Shown here: in pieces, positions 11,911 to 23,839 of the stretch
Numbering within the stretch: the first letter of the stretch is position 1
Layout: each line of letters opens with the position of its first letter
Program-made: the position numbers and the translations under genes
Source: Gnetum montanum
Taxonomy: Eukaryota > Streptophyta > Gnetopsida > Gnetales > Gnetaceae
NCBI GenBank assembly: GCA_015680685.1
Contig: MNCI01000921.1
Span: 109,098-173,097, forward strand
Reading direction: 5' to 3'
DNA: 64,000 bases
The notes under the pieces: model-generated
The model's database searches: none
Told to the model about the DNA's origin: nothing
Seen by the model: the letters and a program-made list of their open reading frames with translations, nothing else

Positions 11911-13360
11911 TTAGTTTCTAAAGAGGTAGTGTCTCCATTTCTTCAAAGGGAAGACTGGTGCTAGATAATACTTCTCCACTTTAATATATTGAGTCTCATG
12001 AGTAACTAACACATCGCTAAGGTAGTATATAGACATTTCTACTTCATCATCACGTTTTTGATAGAGCAGAGAGGCAATGGATGTGTCAAAGATGGTGAGA
12101 TAAATGTAAAATGATTTACCCTCTTGTAAAAGATAGACTATTAGTAGTTGTGTCAACTCTTCCTTAAGGTTTTTAAAGGCCTCTTGGCATTGAGCTATCC
12201 ACTCATAGTGAACTCCTTTCTTAAGCAAGTGTTGCATGGGTTGTAACTTATCTATAAGCCTAGCAATAAACCTATGAATAAACTATAATATACCTTGTGA
12301 TCCCCAAAGCTTTTTAATGTTGGTAGGTGCTATCAATTTGGATATGGCCTTAACCTTATCAAGATCTATGTGTATCCCTACTTGAAAGACTACAAAGCCA
12401 ATAATCTTACCAATCTTGACATCAAAGACACACTTCTTAGGATTGAGCCTAAGCTTGTATTTGAGGCATCATTTAAGTACAAGATTTATGTTATTAACAT
12501 GGTCATTAGCTATCTTAGACTTCTTGGCTATGTAATCTATGTAATCATTAGGTAAACCTCACATGTAATCATTGAAGATATAGGTCATGGCTCTTTGGTA
12601 TGTTGCTCTAGTGTTCTTAAGGCCAAAGGGCATTATGGTATAACAAAAAGTACCCCATGAGGTCCTAAAGGTCATGTTAAACTAGTGCTTTGGGTCGATC
12701 CTAATTTGGTTATATCCTAAGAATCCATCCATAAAGGACAACAAGGCATGTCTAGTTGTAGTATTAATAAGTTGATTAATACTAGGCAAAGGGAAGTCAT
12801 CCTTAATGGTTGCTTTATTTAGGTCTCAAAAATCAATGCAAATATGGATACTCCCATTTTTATTAAGGACTAACACTATGTTGGATATCCATTTTGTGTA
12901 ATCAATAGCCTTAATGAAACCTGCTTGGTAGAGCTTTAAGATTTCATCGTGAACTACCAAGGCCAAATTAGGTCTAATCTTGTGCACTTTTTTCTTAAAT
13001 GGTTTAGTTCTAGGATCTAGTATGATGTTGTGCTGGACTAGACATGGGTCTAAGCCTAGCATATCTTCATATGACTAGGCAAATGCCTTAATGTTGTTCC
13101 TATAAGACTTTGATGATATTTTGGGCACATTAAGGCTCTAGTGAGGAACTTAGTTTAAGGGTTTTCTCCTCACCATTGTGTGTTTTAATAGGAACCTCAA
13201 CTAGAGAGTCTTCGATTATGTCTCCTGCTTCTAAGTCAAGGGTTTTGACTAGGTTTTTAGGACATTCTAGAGGCTTCTCTATTAAGGCTATGTGGTCTAC
13301 AAGACTCTCTGGCTCAAGATCTAGGCAATTAGGGTTAATACACCATTTAATATCATTGTG
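11911..13360 (-). pseudogene. reverse transcriptase and RNase H of the giant element
   Basis: The minus strand reads through a pre-RT segment (SYEDMLGLDP, about 13080), then RT motifs in order: KIRPNLALVV, KAIDYTKWISNIV, KDDFPLP, HALLSFMDGF, YTIMPFGLKN and ATYQRAM. The catalytic Tyr-Val-Asp-Asp box is YIDYIAKKSK at about 12520-12545, so the second Asp is Tyr and the enzyme would be dead. The connected RNase H (11911-12237) has the FEW-like EAFKNLKEEL start, then SIYYLSDVL and KVEKYYLAPVFPLKKWRHYL-type motifs. The nearest open protease lies 10 kb away at 23.8-24.3 kb, so the polyprotein is split by an insert. Confidence 0.9.
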
Positions 13361-13648
13361 AGGTCAATGTAGACACAAAGGTAAACTGATTTACTCCCAA
13401 GTACTCATACATTGATCCTACATATCAACCAAAAGCATATTAAGTGACACCTAGGTAAAAGTGAATAAATAATGTTAAAATTCCATAAAACATATCCAAA
13501 TCTAATGTAATCAAGGCCATCCAAGGTCATCAATGAGATAAGGTTAATTTAGAAAAGTGAAATAGAGGTGAACAAAGGTTACATAAAGGTCAAAAAATGG
13601 GAAGTATAAGGAGTAAGGCTACAAATGATCAATAAATGTTACAATTTT

Positions 13649-13735
13649 GCTAGTTTAAGGCCTTAGTAGGCTGTGATGCCAATTTATAATCTTGGTGGAC
13701 TATGATGCCAGTTTAAGGCCTTAGCAGGCCATGGT
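13649..13735 (+). repeat. three tandem 29-bp repeats (copy group 2)
   Basis: Units at 13649, 13678 and 13707 are each 29 bases and directly adjacent (GCTAGTTTAAGGCCTTAGTA and variants). They stand just upstream of RT in element orientation, at one edge of the 10-kb insert. A single degenerate unit follows at 13998-14025. Confidence 0.9.
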
Positions 13736-14079
13736 CATATGGTGTCAAACAATGGTCATGGAAGGTCAAACCCCACTATTTGATATCATTTAAAGGCCAA
13801 AAGAAGGAAAATAGAGTTGTAATAAGACAAACAAAGAACATGTAAGGTTGTATAAAGGCCATAGAAGGTCAACAAGATTCACAAGGTAACATAAGTCCAA
13901 AAACAATCCAAAACATTATGTAATAAGTTAAAAATCAAGAAAAATATGCTATATATGATAAAATTTGGTTAATATAGGTTAAAAATGGTTAGGTTTTGGT
14001 AGTTTTAGGCCTTACAGGCCATGTTTTGAGGCTACAGGGCTATTATGTGAGTTCAAGCATCAATTAGGGCTATTTTGGG

Positions 14080-17000
14080 CTATTTAGACATAAAAATCAA
14101 GTGTTTTGAGGCTTCCATGCTAGGCTCAACATGGAAACAGAGGCTCTTAGTATGGAGACAAAGGAAAATAGGTTTTGGGATTCTTAGAGGTATAAAATTA
14201 AGGTCCTGGGACCTTCTCAAGGTAGCATAGGGTCATATCCCTCAAAATTGATCACTCCAGAGGTCTGTAAAGGCAAAAAGAAGGTTTTGAAGCAAAAATA
14301 AGGTCAAACATGATTAAAAAAGTAGCTGGAGTCTAGATCTCAAACTTATGCATCTTCTAGTTTCATTCTGGGCAATTTGGAGCCTTTTGAATGTCTGTAG
14401 ATATCAAAATGGCTTCCCCTTGGCATTTTCTATGCTAGGCACAATATCCTCAACTTGGAAAAATAGGGGATACTCATTTTATGAATTCAAGGTGATTTTT
14501 GGATACTATGACCAAGTTTTTAGGCCCCTAGGGCTACAAACTTTGATTTTGCAAGTTTTTGGCTGATTTTGAGCACGTTTGAATGTTGTTTAAGGGTACT
14601 TAAGGTCTTCCCCATATTTCCACACTAGGGGAGTTACTCCAATGTGAAAGAATGGGGGGAATGGATTTTGAAGATTGGAATGAAGTTGGACAAGCAAAAT
14701 CTTAAGGCTGTGATGTCCTAGGCTTCTCTAACATAGATCTTTGGCTTTTGGGAGTTCCATATTGCCTCAAAAAGTGGAAAAGAAACTTTCCCCCATTTTT
14801 TTCACACTATTAAAGTTACTCCAGCATGGAAGAAATAAGAATCTTAGATCTAGGCCAACTTGCATCACAATCAACCATGCATGTTACCTCCCAGGGTTGC
14901 CAGGGTTAAGGGCTATGAGTCCATGTCAAAGTTTAGTAGTTTTGAGCATTCTTAAGTGGTTTTTTTTGGCTTTTCCACTTTCTTCCATGTTGGAGATGGA
15001 AAGATCAACATGGAAAATAAGGGGGAATGGATTTTTGGTCACCTGGGATTAGTTTTGTAAATTCTAAGGGCTCCAATGGCTGTTGCCAGGGTTCTAGAGT
15101 GCATGAAAGGTCATTCGATGCCATTTTAAGGTGTTTAGAGGTCTCAAATAACTACCCTCATGATTTTCCACACTAGGGATACCACCCTTAGCATGAAAAC
15201 AAAGATCCTCAATGTGGAAGAATCATGCAACTCAAATCTAGGCCAATTTTGATCTCAATCGACTGTGCATGTTACCTTTCGAGGCTACCAGGGTCGAGGA
15301 CTAGGGTTTGGTGTCAAGTTTTGGCCATTTTGAGTATTTCTAAGAATTTTTTGGACTTCCCCCTTCTTTCCATGCTAATGATAGTATGCGCAATGTGCAA
15401 AAATGGGGGAAATAGATTTTTATATTTTTGCATAATTTTTGGTCATGCATGGAGGTCCCTAAGGTTGCTAGTGACAATGGTCAATAACTAGTGTCATAAT
15501 TTGGCTGTCTTGAGGGTTGATGAGTGGTTTTTAGACTTCTCCCCATTTCTCCATACTCAGCATGGAAAATTGGGGAAAATATTTTTTTGATCATTTTGGA
15601 TCACTTTCGATCATGCATGCAAGATTCTAAGGTTGTTGGTGTTGACTGCTAACATCTAATGTTAAATTTTGGTTATTTCAAGGGTCACTAGGTAATTTTT
15701 GGACTTTCCCCCCCTTTTGACACATTGGGGCTTCCATGCTCAATGAAAAAAATTGGGGGAAAAGTGTTTTGGTCCTTTGTGGTCACTTTTGGGCATGCAT
15801 GCAGGCTTCTAAGGTTGCTAGTGTTGACTATTGCTACTTGATGTCAGAATTTTTTTATTTCAATGACTTCTAGGTAATTTTTTGGCTTCCCCCCTTTTTT
15901 CCATGCTGGGGCTTCCATGCTCAGCATAGAAAATTGAGGAAAAAGCTTGTTGGTCCTCTATGGTTACTTTTGGACATGCATGCAGGCTTTTAATGTTACT
16001 GGTATTAACTATTGCTACTTGATGTTAAAATTTGGTTGTTTCAAGGATTTCTAGGTGATTTTTGGGCTTCCCCCCCATTTTCCATGCTGAGTCTTCCATG
16101 CGCAACATGGGAAATTGAGGGGAAAGCTTTTTGATCATTTTTGGACATGCATGTAGGCCCCTAAGATTGCTAGTATCAACAGCTACCATCTAACATTGAA
16201 ATTTGATTGTTTCAAGGGTCATAACGTATTTTTTTGGCTTCCTCTCCTTTTTCCATGCTAGGGCTTATATGCTTAGCATGGAAATTTGGGATAGGGGGGG
16301 GGGGGGGGNTTCAGGCTTCCCCCTTTTTCCACACTAAGGGTGGAAGGCTCAACATGGCAGAGGTCTCCCTCATTCAATAAAGTCATATCTAGGATAAATT
16401 AACAACTGATTGACCATGCATGTGAACCTTTAGGGTTGCCGATGTTGATGGTCAATGTTGGGTGTCAAGATTCGATAGTTTGGAGGTTTCTAAGTGCCTC
16501 ATGCAATCTCATCCCTTTCTTCCATGCTAGGAATGGTGGCTCCAACGTGGATGAGAGGGGGATGGAATTTTTGTACCATATTTTACCCATTTTGGGGCTT
16601 CCAGAAGATCCATAGGGTTTTGATTGGGTTTAGGGATCACTGGGCATTAAGAAATGGTCATTAGGTCATCAATTTAGGTCATTCTTGGCTTCCCCCATCT
16701 ATCCACACTGAGGGTGAGAGGCTCAATGTGGAAGAACCCTTTCCTATTGTGAAACACATCAAATCCTAGATTCTGGGCAGTTTTGACTAGGTTTAGTGAG
16801 GTTTTGAGGTTGCTAGAGATGCTTGGAGGGGTTCTAGGTCATGTGGGGTCTACTTTGAGGTCAAAGTTATGCTAGATGATTGTTGGGAGGCAAGAGTGAG
16901 TGTTACCCCCTTCTTCCATGCTAGGTACTACTACCTCAACATGGAAATCCATGTTGCTTAGCCTTGATCATGTTTTTCCCAACTTTGGAAACCCAAGGTT

Positions 17001-17110
17001 GAAAAATGCAAGTTTGGGTTATCAAAAATAGAAAGATATTTGTAAGTCCAATGAATTCATAAAATGATAAACATGTTTCCATGTTGGGCATGGTATTCCC
17101 AATGTGGATG
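14080..17110 (+). repeat. degenerate tandem array, unit about 170-180 bp
   Basis: A landmark (C/G)TGCATG followed by a short variable stretch and AAGGTTGCTAGTGTTGACT recurs at about 14876, 15100, 15266, 15443, 15612, 15793, 15973, 16145 and 16415. The spacing is 169-181 bases in the best part. Each unit also carries a short inverted sequence around TTCCATGCTCAGCATGG. Units at the edges are more diverged. There is no protein-coding signal. The array lies in front of the antisense gene and behind RT. A run of 15 G ending in an N at 16308-16309 marks an unresolved base or gap. Confidence 0.8.
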
Positions 17111-18694
17111 CATGGGCTAAGGTTGCCATAATTTTTTAAGTGTCCAAATTGATAAAAATCTCAATGTTAATGCAAGTTTTGGTTGAAAGTGAAGGCATAG
17201 GGTGGCGTCCACACTCCAAAAATTTAAAATTTTGGAAAGTGAAGTTGCTTCCAATTCAAAACCAATGTGAACTTGAATTTTTCTCCCTTTTTCTTTGGTG
17301 CACTTGTAGTTATGGTACACTGAATTAGTAGTTGGGGTTTCGTTCAGATTTTAGATGGGTTTTATATGTCAAGTTTTGCAATTTTTGATCATAATTATCA
17401 TTCTACAACAATAGCACATTGGAGGAAAGATCTAGTAGAGATTCTTGTGGCAGCCACAACTAATATTTGGCATGGAAGCCTCTCATCTCACCTATAGCCA
17501 ATGTAGAACTCCTATCTCCTCATAATTTCCATCATCCTCAATGTTGAGCCTACCATGCCACCCAAGTAACAAGGGGGAAAGAGTGAAAACCCTACAATTT
17601 AGAGGATGGATGAGCATTCTAGGGAGTTTTCATAGGTTCTTAGGTTTATCTCTATTCAAGCCCCATCTGTTACTACTCCAAGGTAGGAAATTCTACCTAT
17701 TTTTGCCTTTGTTTTTTTGTGATTTCTTTATTTTTTTGCTTCCCAAATGTTGAGGCCATTTTTTCAGATCTACTGCAATAGGGGATTAAAATGGAATTTT
17801 AATGAAATCCCATCTCCTATTTTGGATACTCCCATGTAGATCTATAATTGTTTCATCACTTTAGCTTTTGTAGATTTGATTTTGAAAATAGGGCTTGCTA
17901 TTTCATGCCTTTTTCCTAAAATTTTGGGATATGGCCATTTTTCTCATATCTAGGCCTTATGATTTGTTAAAATTAAATTTTAACAACATCATACCCCATT
18001 ATTTTAGTGTGAATTTAAATGGGTTTCAATGTTTTGGCTATTTTGACTATCTTAATGGCTATATGAAATTTAGGCTTTGGGATTTTTTAAGTTTTGCTAC
18101 AAAAAATCATGCAAAGTTGTGTATTTGATGGTTATTTTCTTGTTTAATTTAACTTTGAAATGAGGAAGTTATAGTTATTTTCCTAACATTTTTCAATTAA
18201 ATTATTTGTGCCACTTTTGTAATTTCATATAGATTTGTGAAATGTTTCTAAGAAAATAACAAAGGTTTTTGCCACTTTCTAGTCATGGATGCATAGGCTT
18301 TGGCTTTAGCTTTCCAATGGAGGTCAAATCACTCTGATTGGACTTAAAATGAAATTTTTATGAATTTTTTTATTAGGCATGTGTAATAAGGATGTTTGTG
18401 CCATTTTTATATTATTGTGCAAATTGACAATTTTTTCCTGGGAGCAAAGGTTTTGAATTTTAGCTAAGGATGGCTACCTAGGGCTTGACTTAAGCGTTCA
18501 AACATTGGTAGAATCACTATGTTTGGAGCTCAAATGAATTTTTTATGAATTTTTTGCTATGGCTATGTGAATCAAGGAAAAACTCACGGTTGTAGTACTT
18601 TACCAAAAATAGAAGTCGTTGATATGCTTAATTTTTCTTTTTCTAGAAGAGTAAAATATTTTTCTATTTTAAATAAGATTTTACTATGGCTACA

Positions 18695-18960
18695 TGACTT
18701 TTTCTAAGTTTATCTTGCTTTTCTAAATTTGTGCATAGTTTAGATGTTTTTTCCAAATTTATGCATGCTTTGCATAATTTAGATGTTTTTTTTTCTAAAC
18801 CTATGCTTGCTTTTTATTTTTTAAATTTATGCATAATGTAGATGCTATTTTCTAAATTTATGCACAACTTGTATGTTTTCTTTTCCAAATTCATGCATAA
18901 CATAGATGTTTTTTCTAGATTTATGCATAATTTAGGGTAATACTTAGTTTTAGCTATAAT
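18695..18960 (+). repeat. minisatellite of about 35-45 bp in intron 1
   Basis: About seven imperfect copies of a TTTCTAAATTTATGCATAAT / TTAGATGTTTT unit lie in the first, 1.75-kb intron of the antisense gene. Confidence 0.7.
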
Positions 18961-18987
18961 TTCTTGTCTATAAAGGCTATAAAATAT

Positions 18988-19435
18988 GGTAATAATGCTT
19001 TTATGGAATTTCTTATCCTGATTTAGATAAACATCTAAGAGCTTTTTATAGAGGCTAATTTCACCTCTGACTTAGGAAGTTTTTCTAAATTTGTTGAGAA
19101 ATTCCAATTGGTCATGATGTAAGGTTATGCAAGGTTGTAATAATGTTTTCTTGTGAAAATACTTAGATTAATTTAGATAAACACCTTAGAGTTTTTTACA
19201 TAGGCTAATTTCATCTCCAACTAGATGTTTTGTCTAAATTTTTTAAATAACTCTAATAGGTCATATTATTTTTGCTTTGAAATGTTGTAATAATGCCTTT
19301 TGTGAAATTCCTAAAGTCAATTTAGATAAACACCTTAGAGCTTTTTATAGAGGCTAATTTCACCTCCAACTAAGATGTTTTCCTAAACTATTAAGAAATT
19401 CTAATTGGTCACAATGTTTTTGTTTTATTTCATGT
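18988..19435 (+). repeat. three tandem copies of a 150-bp unit in intron 1
   Basis: The phrase ATTTAGATAAACACCTTAGA recurs at about 19021, 19171 and 19320, so the period is 149-150. Each copy also carries GTAATAATG and AGGCTAATTTCACCTCCAAC. The last copy runs directly into the splice acceptor at 19437. Confidence 0.85.
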
Positions 19436-22400
19436 AGGATTTTCTTGAGGCCTATCCTCATCATAGTGGAGCTATTTGCTATTTTGTGCTACATTGGTCA
19501 TCCCAAGACCAACACTCCACCACATGACATGCCTCTTGGGAAGCTTTCATTGTGGTTTTGGCCTAGGACAAGGAACTTCCTTGCCTACCTCCTTAGGAAC
19601 TTTAGTGTGATGCTATGCTCAAACTTGTCCACAAATGCATCTAGCCTGATTGCCAGATATATCACTGATAGGTCACTTCCTAAGATTGCAAGGGAACTGG
19701 AAAATTCCATAAGTTCACATTACCTTTCAAAGATCTGGACAATGTCATAGTATAGTTAGTATAATGCTGACAATACTTTAATGGTGGCACATAGAGCCCA
19801 CACATTATTCTAGAACCAACCTGGCACCATGTATCATCTACAGGGGTAAACATGATTATTGTAATGTTATTATGCTTTTGGCTCAATTACCTTACTTAAC
19901 TTCATTAATTTGACTTCTTTTAGGTACAAGGTCAATGATCAAATCCTACTAGTGGCTCAAATTGTTTTGAATGAATCCACTAAGAGCCCCCAAATTAGAG
20001 CTGCTATGTATTAATAGTTAAGAAGGGACTTTAATGAATATTCCACCAAGTTTAACCTTGTATACAAAAGTGCAAGAATGATGGAATGATGCACAATTGG
20101 TGGGTAGATGCCGATAGCATGAATCGGACCATTGTAGTTGGAGCCTCCACACCATAGAAGAAAAGTAAAGGTGAACATATAGTTTCTAGTGTTTTATGGC
20201 CTTAAGTGTTTCATTGCTTTTCTTGGTTTTTGAAATTAATCATATGGATGCTAACCTTTGGTTATTGGTTTGCAGGACCTTCCACCTTAGTTGATGTCAC
20301 TATACCACTTTCATGTTCACATCATGAGGATACCCTCATCCTAAAGTTTGGTGATGTGACATCAGCATAGGAGTGGCTAAAGGGACATGTGTTTAGATAT
20401 GTTCAAATAAAAATTTAGTGTGAAAGTTTGCTTGATGTATTTATGACACCTATTCCTTCCATTCATGCTACAAAGATTCTACATGTTATTGACTCCTAAT
20501 GAGGAGGTTGGTCACTTTAGCACCATCATTCGAGGTGTTAAGATGAACATGGACATAGGTGCTAGCCTCTTTCATGACTTGTTTGGTATCCCTGCTGATG
20601 GAATAAAGGTTTCTACTAGGATAGTGAGGGAATTTGGCCATTGTGAGGAAGTTCTAGAGTGGCTTGGTGCTAGCATGGGCCACCCTAGAATTTCAATGGA
20701 TAGCTGCATGAACCCTAATGCAAAGGAATCATATCCTTTGTTTAGTTCTCATGCATTCCACAAACTACTATCACAAAAGAAGGTAATCATCCTAGCACAA
20801 GGGCGAACCATTAAGAAGGTCTTGATGGAGGACATCAAATTTGATTGGGCTACTACTTTGGCTATTGGGCTTTGGTAGGAGATCCTTAGACTTTGTGTTG
20901 ACACATCTACGATAATCCATATGCACTATGCATTTTTTGCAAGTTATCTAAAGAGGTTTGTGGAGTTTTTGGTGGTGTATAGGAATAAGAAATGGGTTTC
21001 CCAAGATCCAAGACAACTTTCTAGGCCTTGGATAAAGCACATTTATCAAATAGTGTAAGCCCAAAACCCACCAGAGGGAATGGATGAAACATTATCCATC
21101 ACCACTAAGAATCTTGATGTGAGGTAGTACAAGTCTCTAGATAGTATTGATGATAATGAACCCCTCTCATTTCCTAATAGTGTCTAGGATGCCAAACAAT
21201 GGCACATGGAGGTCGAAGGTGTAGCTAGAGAGAAACTCAATAGGCCTATGGAGGAGGCACCCCCAACATTAGATTAGCCTGCCCCAAAGAGGTTTGAGTT
21301 TAAGCTTAAGCCATTATAGTAAGCAGTTGCAGGTATGCCTTGTTTAAATTTGGCTATTTCATGTTTTAAAATTTTGTGGATACTTTATGGTTTTATGTAT
21401 TAACTAGTTTTCTATGTGCTATTCTTGTAGATAAGTGTTAGGTTATAGTAGCCCAAGTTGTTGCGAAGGTAGAAAAAAAGCATGTAGAAGAGGCACTCCT
21501 AAAGCAACCTATGGTTGAAGGACTTGTTGATGCAAGCATAGATGATTTAGATGCCTTGCTTGCTAAGGCAATACATGGTACCTCTTCCATCATCATCCCA
21601 GAGGAGGAAGAGAAGAAGTAGCTAGGTATGATTACACCTTACTATTTTTGTTATATTTTATTTAGTTATCTTTGGTTATCTTCCTAACCTTTTGATGATT
21701 GTTATGCTTGTAGTAGTTCCTGGGTCACTAGAGCAAGCTTCCATCGCTAAGTTTTGCATAAAACCATGGGTAGAGACTCTAGACAAAGTGGAGTTCTTGC
21801 ATCAGATTACTAAGGACATCATCGATCGATTACATCATGTTGCACCTGAGATAAGTAAGGATTTTGTCTTATGTGCTTTGGTTGTGGGCTTTGCTTACAT
21901 TATGGCTATCTTAGGTTTTGTCTTATGGTTGCATTTTGTGCTTGTGTAGTACCATTTGTGGAGTGGGATCCCAGCAGAGACATGGAGATAGACTCCTTAC
22001 CTAGACTTCCCTATGATGTGTCTAGTGTACTTGTGAAGCAATACAATACTACCATTGATTTAGTAATGTTATGCACAAAAGCTTCATGGGAGCTAGAGAG
22101 GTCCAACAAATCCCTATGGAAGGAAGTTATGGCCTTAAGGGAAAAGACTCAAAGGTAGGAGGACACAATTAGAGATTTCTGAGACCATAAAGCCTTTGTG
22201 GAAGCCCAAGTGGCTAACTTGGGGGAGTTACAGACTAAGGAGATCACATGGGCCCACTACTAGCATGTCATTCAAGACAAAGTAGTGGTCCTATAGAAGA
22301 TGTTAAAGCAACGTATGTAGATGGACCTCATCTCCCAAAAGGTTGAGAACTAGAAGGGTCATTGCGCTTGGGTCTTGGAGTGGGGAAAAACACAAAAGGC

Positions 22401-23224
22401 CCACAAGCATTAGTATAAGGCCAATTGTGGGGCCTACTTAAAGGGGCTTAAGGAGGACTCAGTTGAATAGCACAAGAGAGAGCTATTTATTTAGGGGATC
22501 TAGGCATAGAGTGCTTATTAACTTTTTGAAAGTACTATCAAGGTGGAGTAATATCCTACTCTTCAAATCACCATGGTTGCAGGTGAGACCTCTATAGTTG
22601 TTGCTACTCATGAGCCTCCTACTTGGACTTCTATAAATAGGTTCAACATTCTTTCTAGCATTGATCTTGGGGATGTTGACTGGGTCAACATGATAGAGGA
22701 CCAGATCTTCCATAATTTGAAGGAAGGCCTTCCCCATCTGCCCTTGGAAGTAATGGAGCTAGAATCGTTGCAGGTTTGATATATTTTATGTTTTAGTCTT
22801 TGTTTTAAGTCATGATTTTTTCTATGAATTACAAACTAGCTATATGTTGTTGCATTTCAAGCCTCAAGAGACATTAGTGGCCCTAGTGGTGATGGTGGGA
22901 ATGACCCACCACTTCTTCCTCTAGATGCCACTCAGCAGCCTCCTTTAGTTTAGCTTGTTTTTGTTTTTATGTTGATGGCTATGATTAGCCAAGACTATGT
23001 TATAAATGGTTGTTATTCTTTGACATTTTTGCCACATAGTGTGGCTATGTCTATGTATGTTATGGACATTTAATTTTAAATATTGGTTTTATTTTGACTA
23101 TATGTATCTATAGTAGTAGATGTTGTAAACATCAAAAATGGCTATATTGATCTTTCTTTTGTAACATTAAATCGATACAGTAATAGGCTAAACAAAAGGA
23201 GATATAATAATAAAAGGAACATTT

Positions 23225-23322
23225 GCTAGTTTTAGGCCATCGCAGGCACTGGTTATATAGTTTGACCAATTTAAGTCCATGGTGGGCCATCATGCTAGTT
23301 TAACATCTTAGTAGATGATGCA
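23225..23322 (+). repeat. three 29-bp repeats (copy group 3)
   Basis: Units at 23225, 23265 and 23294 are each 29 bases; 11 extra bases separate the first two. They match the groups at 10062 and 13649. The group lies 270 bp beyond the end of the antisense gene and next to the protease end. Confidence 0.85.
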
Positions 23323-23839
23323 TGAAAGAGAGTTTTTTTATGTTTAAAACATAAGTAAAAATAAAGAAAGGCTATAGCAAATAGGTAACAATGCAAATAA
23401 ACCTAGGCTTCATGCATAGAATACATGAATAAAATATCAAAGATATAATAAATTACAAAAGAAAATAAGGCTATTTCACTATTAGTACATTTAGTCATAG
23501 AAGCATGAGAAGCTTAAGGTGAACCAGACTTGTATAGATTCTTCCTAATATTTGTAAGTTTAGTGAGTGAGTAAGGCCTACTCTGCACAAGCTTATATTC
23601 ACCATCCCCTTCACTTACAATGTTAAAATGGAGTTTATCCTATAATGTATCCCATTTCCTTTCATTGTCATCATTAGTTATCTTGGGCTCTTACTCTTCA
23701 TGGCTAGGAGCTTCTTCTTGAATCTCCACTTTGGACTCCTATTCTATGTCTACATTGTTGATAGCTAGGGGAGTTGCATTATTGCCATGAATGATGATTT
23801 CACCTCCCTCGTGAGGAAGGTGAATTTCTTGATGGATGG

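Larger units (their letters stand above)
17555..22953 (+). pseudogene. multi-exon antisense gene carried by the giant element
   Basis: Predicted exons: 17555-17682, 19438-19749, 19924-20170, 20276-21332, 21431-21625, 21714-21854, 21950-22773 and 22862-22953. All introns are GT-AG; all but the first are 88-174 bp. Phases agree at six junctions (2, 2, 1, 1, 1, 1), so the frame runs on from exon to exon. The predicted protein is about 1000 residues. It starts MPPK, has a globular middle part (HFSTIIRGVKMNM, LFHDLFGIPADG) and a charged, coiled-coil-like exon 7 (ELERSNKSLWKEVMALREK), and ends near DATQQPPLV. It is broken by in-frame stops, mostly from Gln or Trp codons, and by frameshifts in exons 3 and 4 (near 20460). 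The last junction is less certain. The family is not identified; it vaguely recalls plant-specific extra ORFs of retrotransposons. It lies opposite to gag-pol, between protease and RT. Confidence 0.7.

Noticed and set aside
17541-17753. Alternative frame starting at 17541
   Set aside because: The MPPK start at 17555 in another frame leads into the splice donor at 17682 with correct phase to exon 2, so it is preferred.
22193-22384. Search for a gene on the minus strand opposite the antisense gene's exon 7
   Set aside because: Open pieces there are the complement of coiled-coil exon 7 and have no motif of their own.
10062-23322. CRISPR-like array because of 29-bp repeats
   Set aside because: Units are directly adjacent without spacers, only three per group, and the DNA is a plant retrotransposon.
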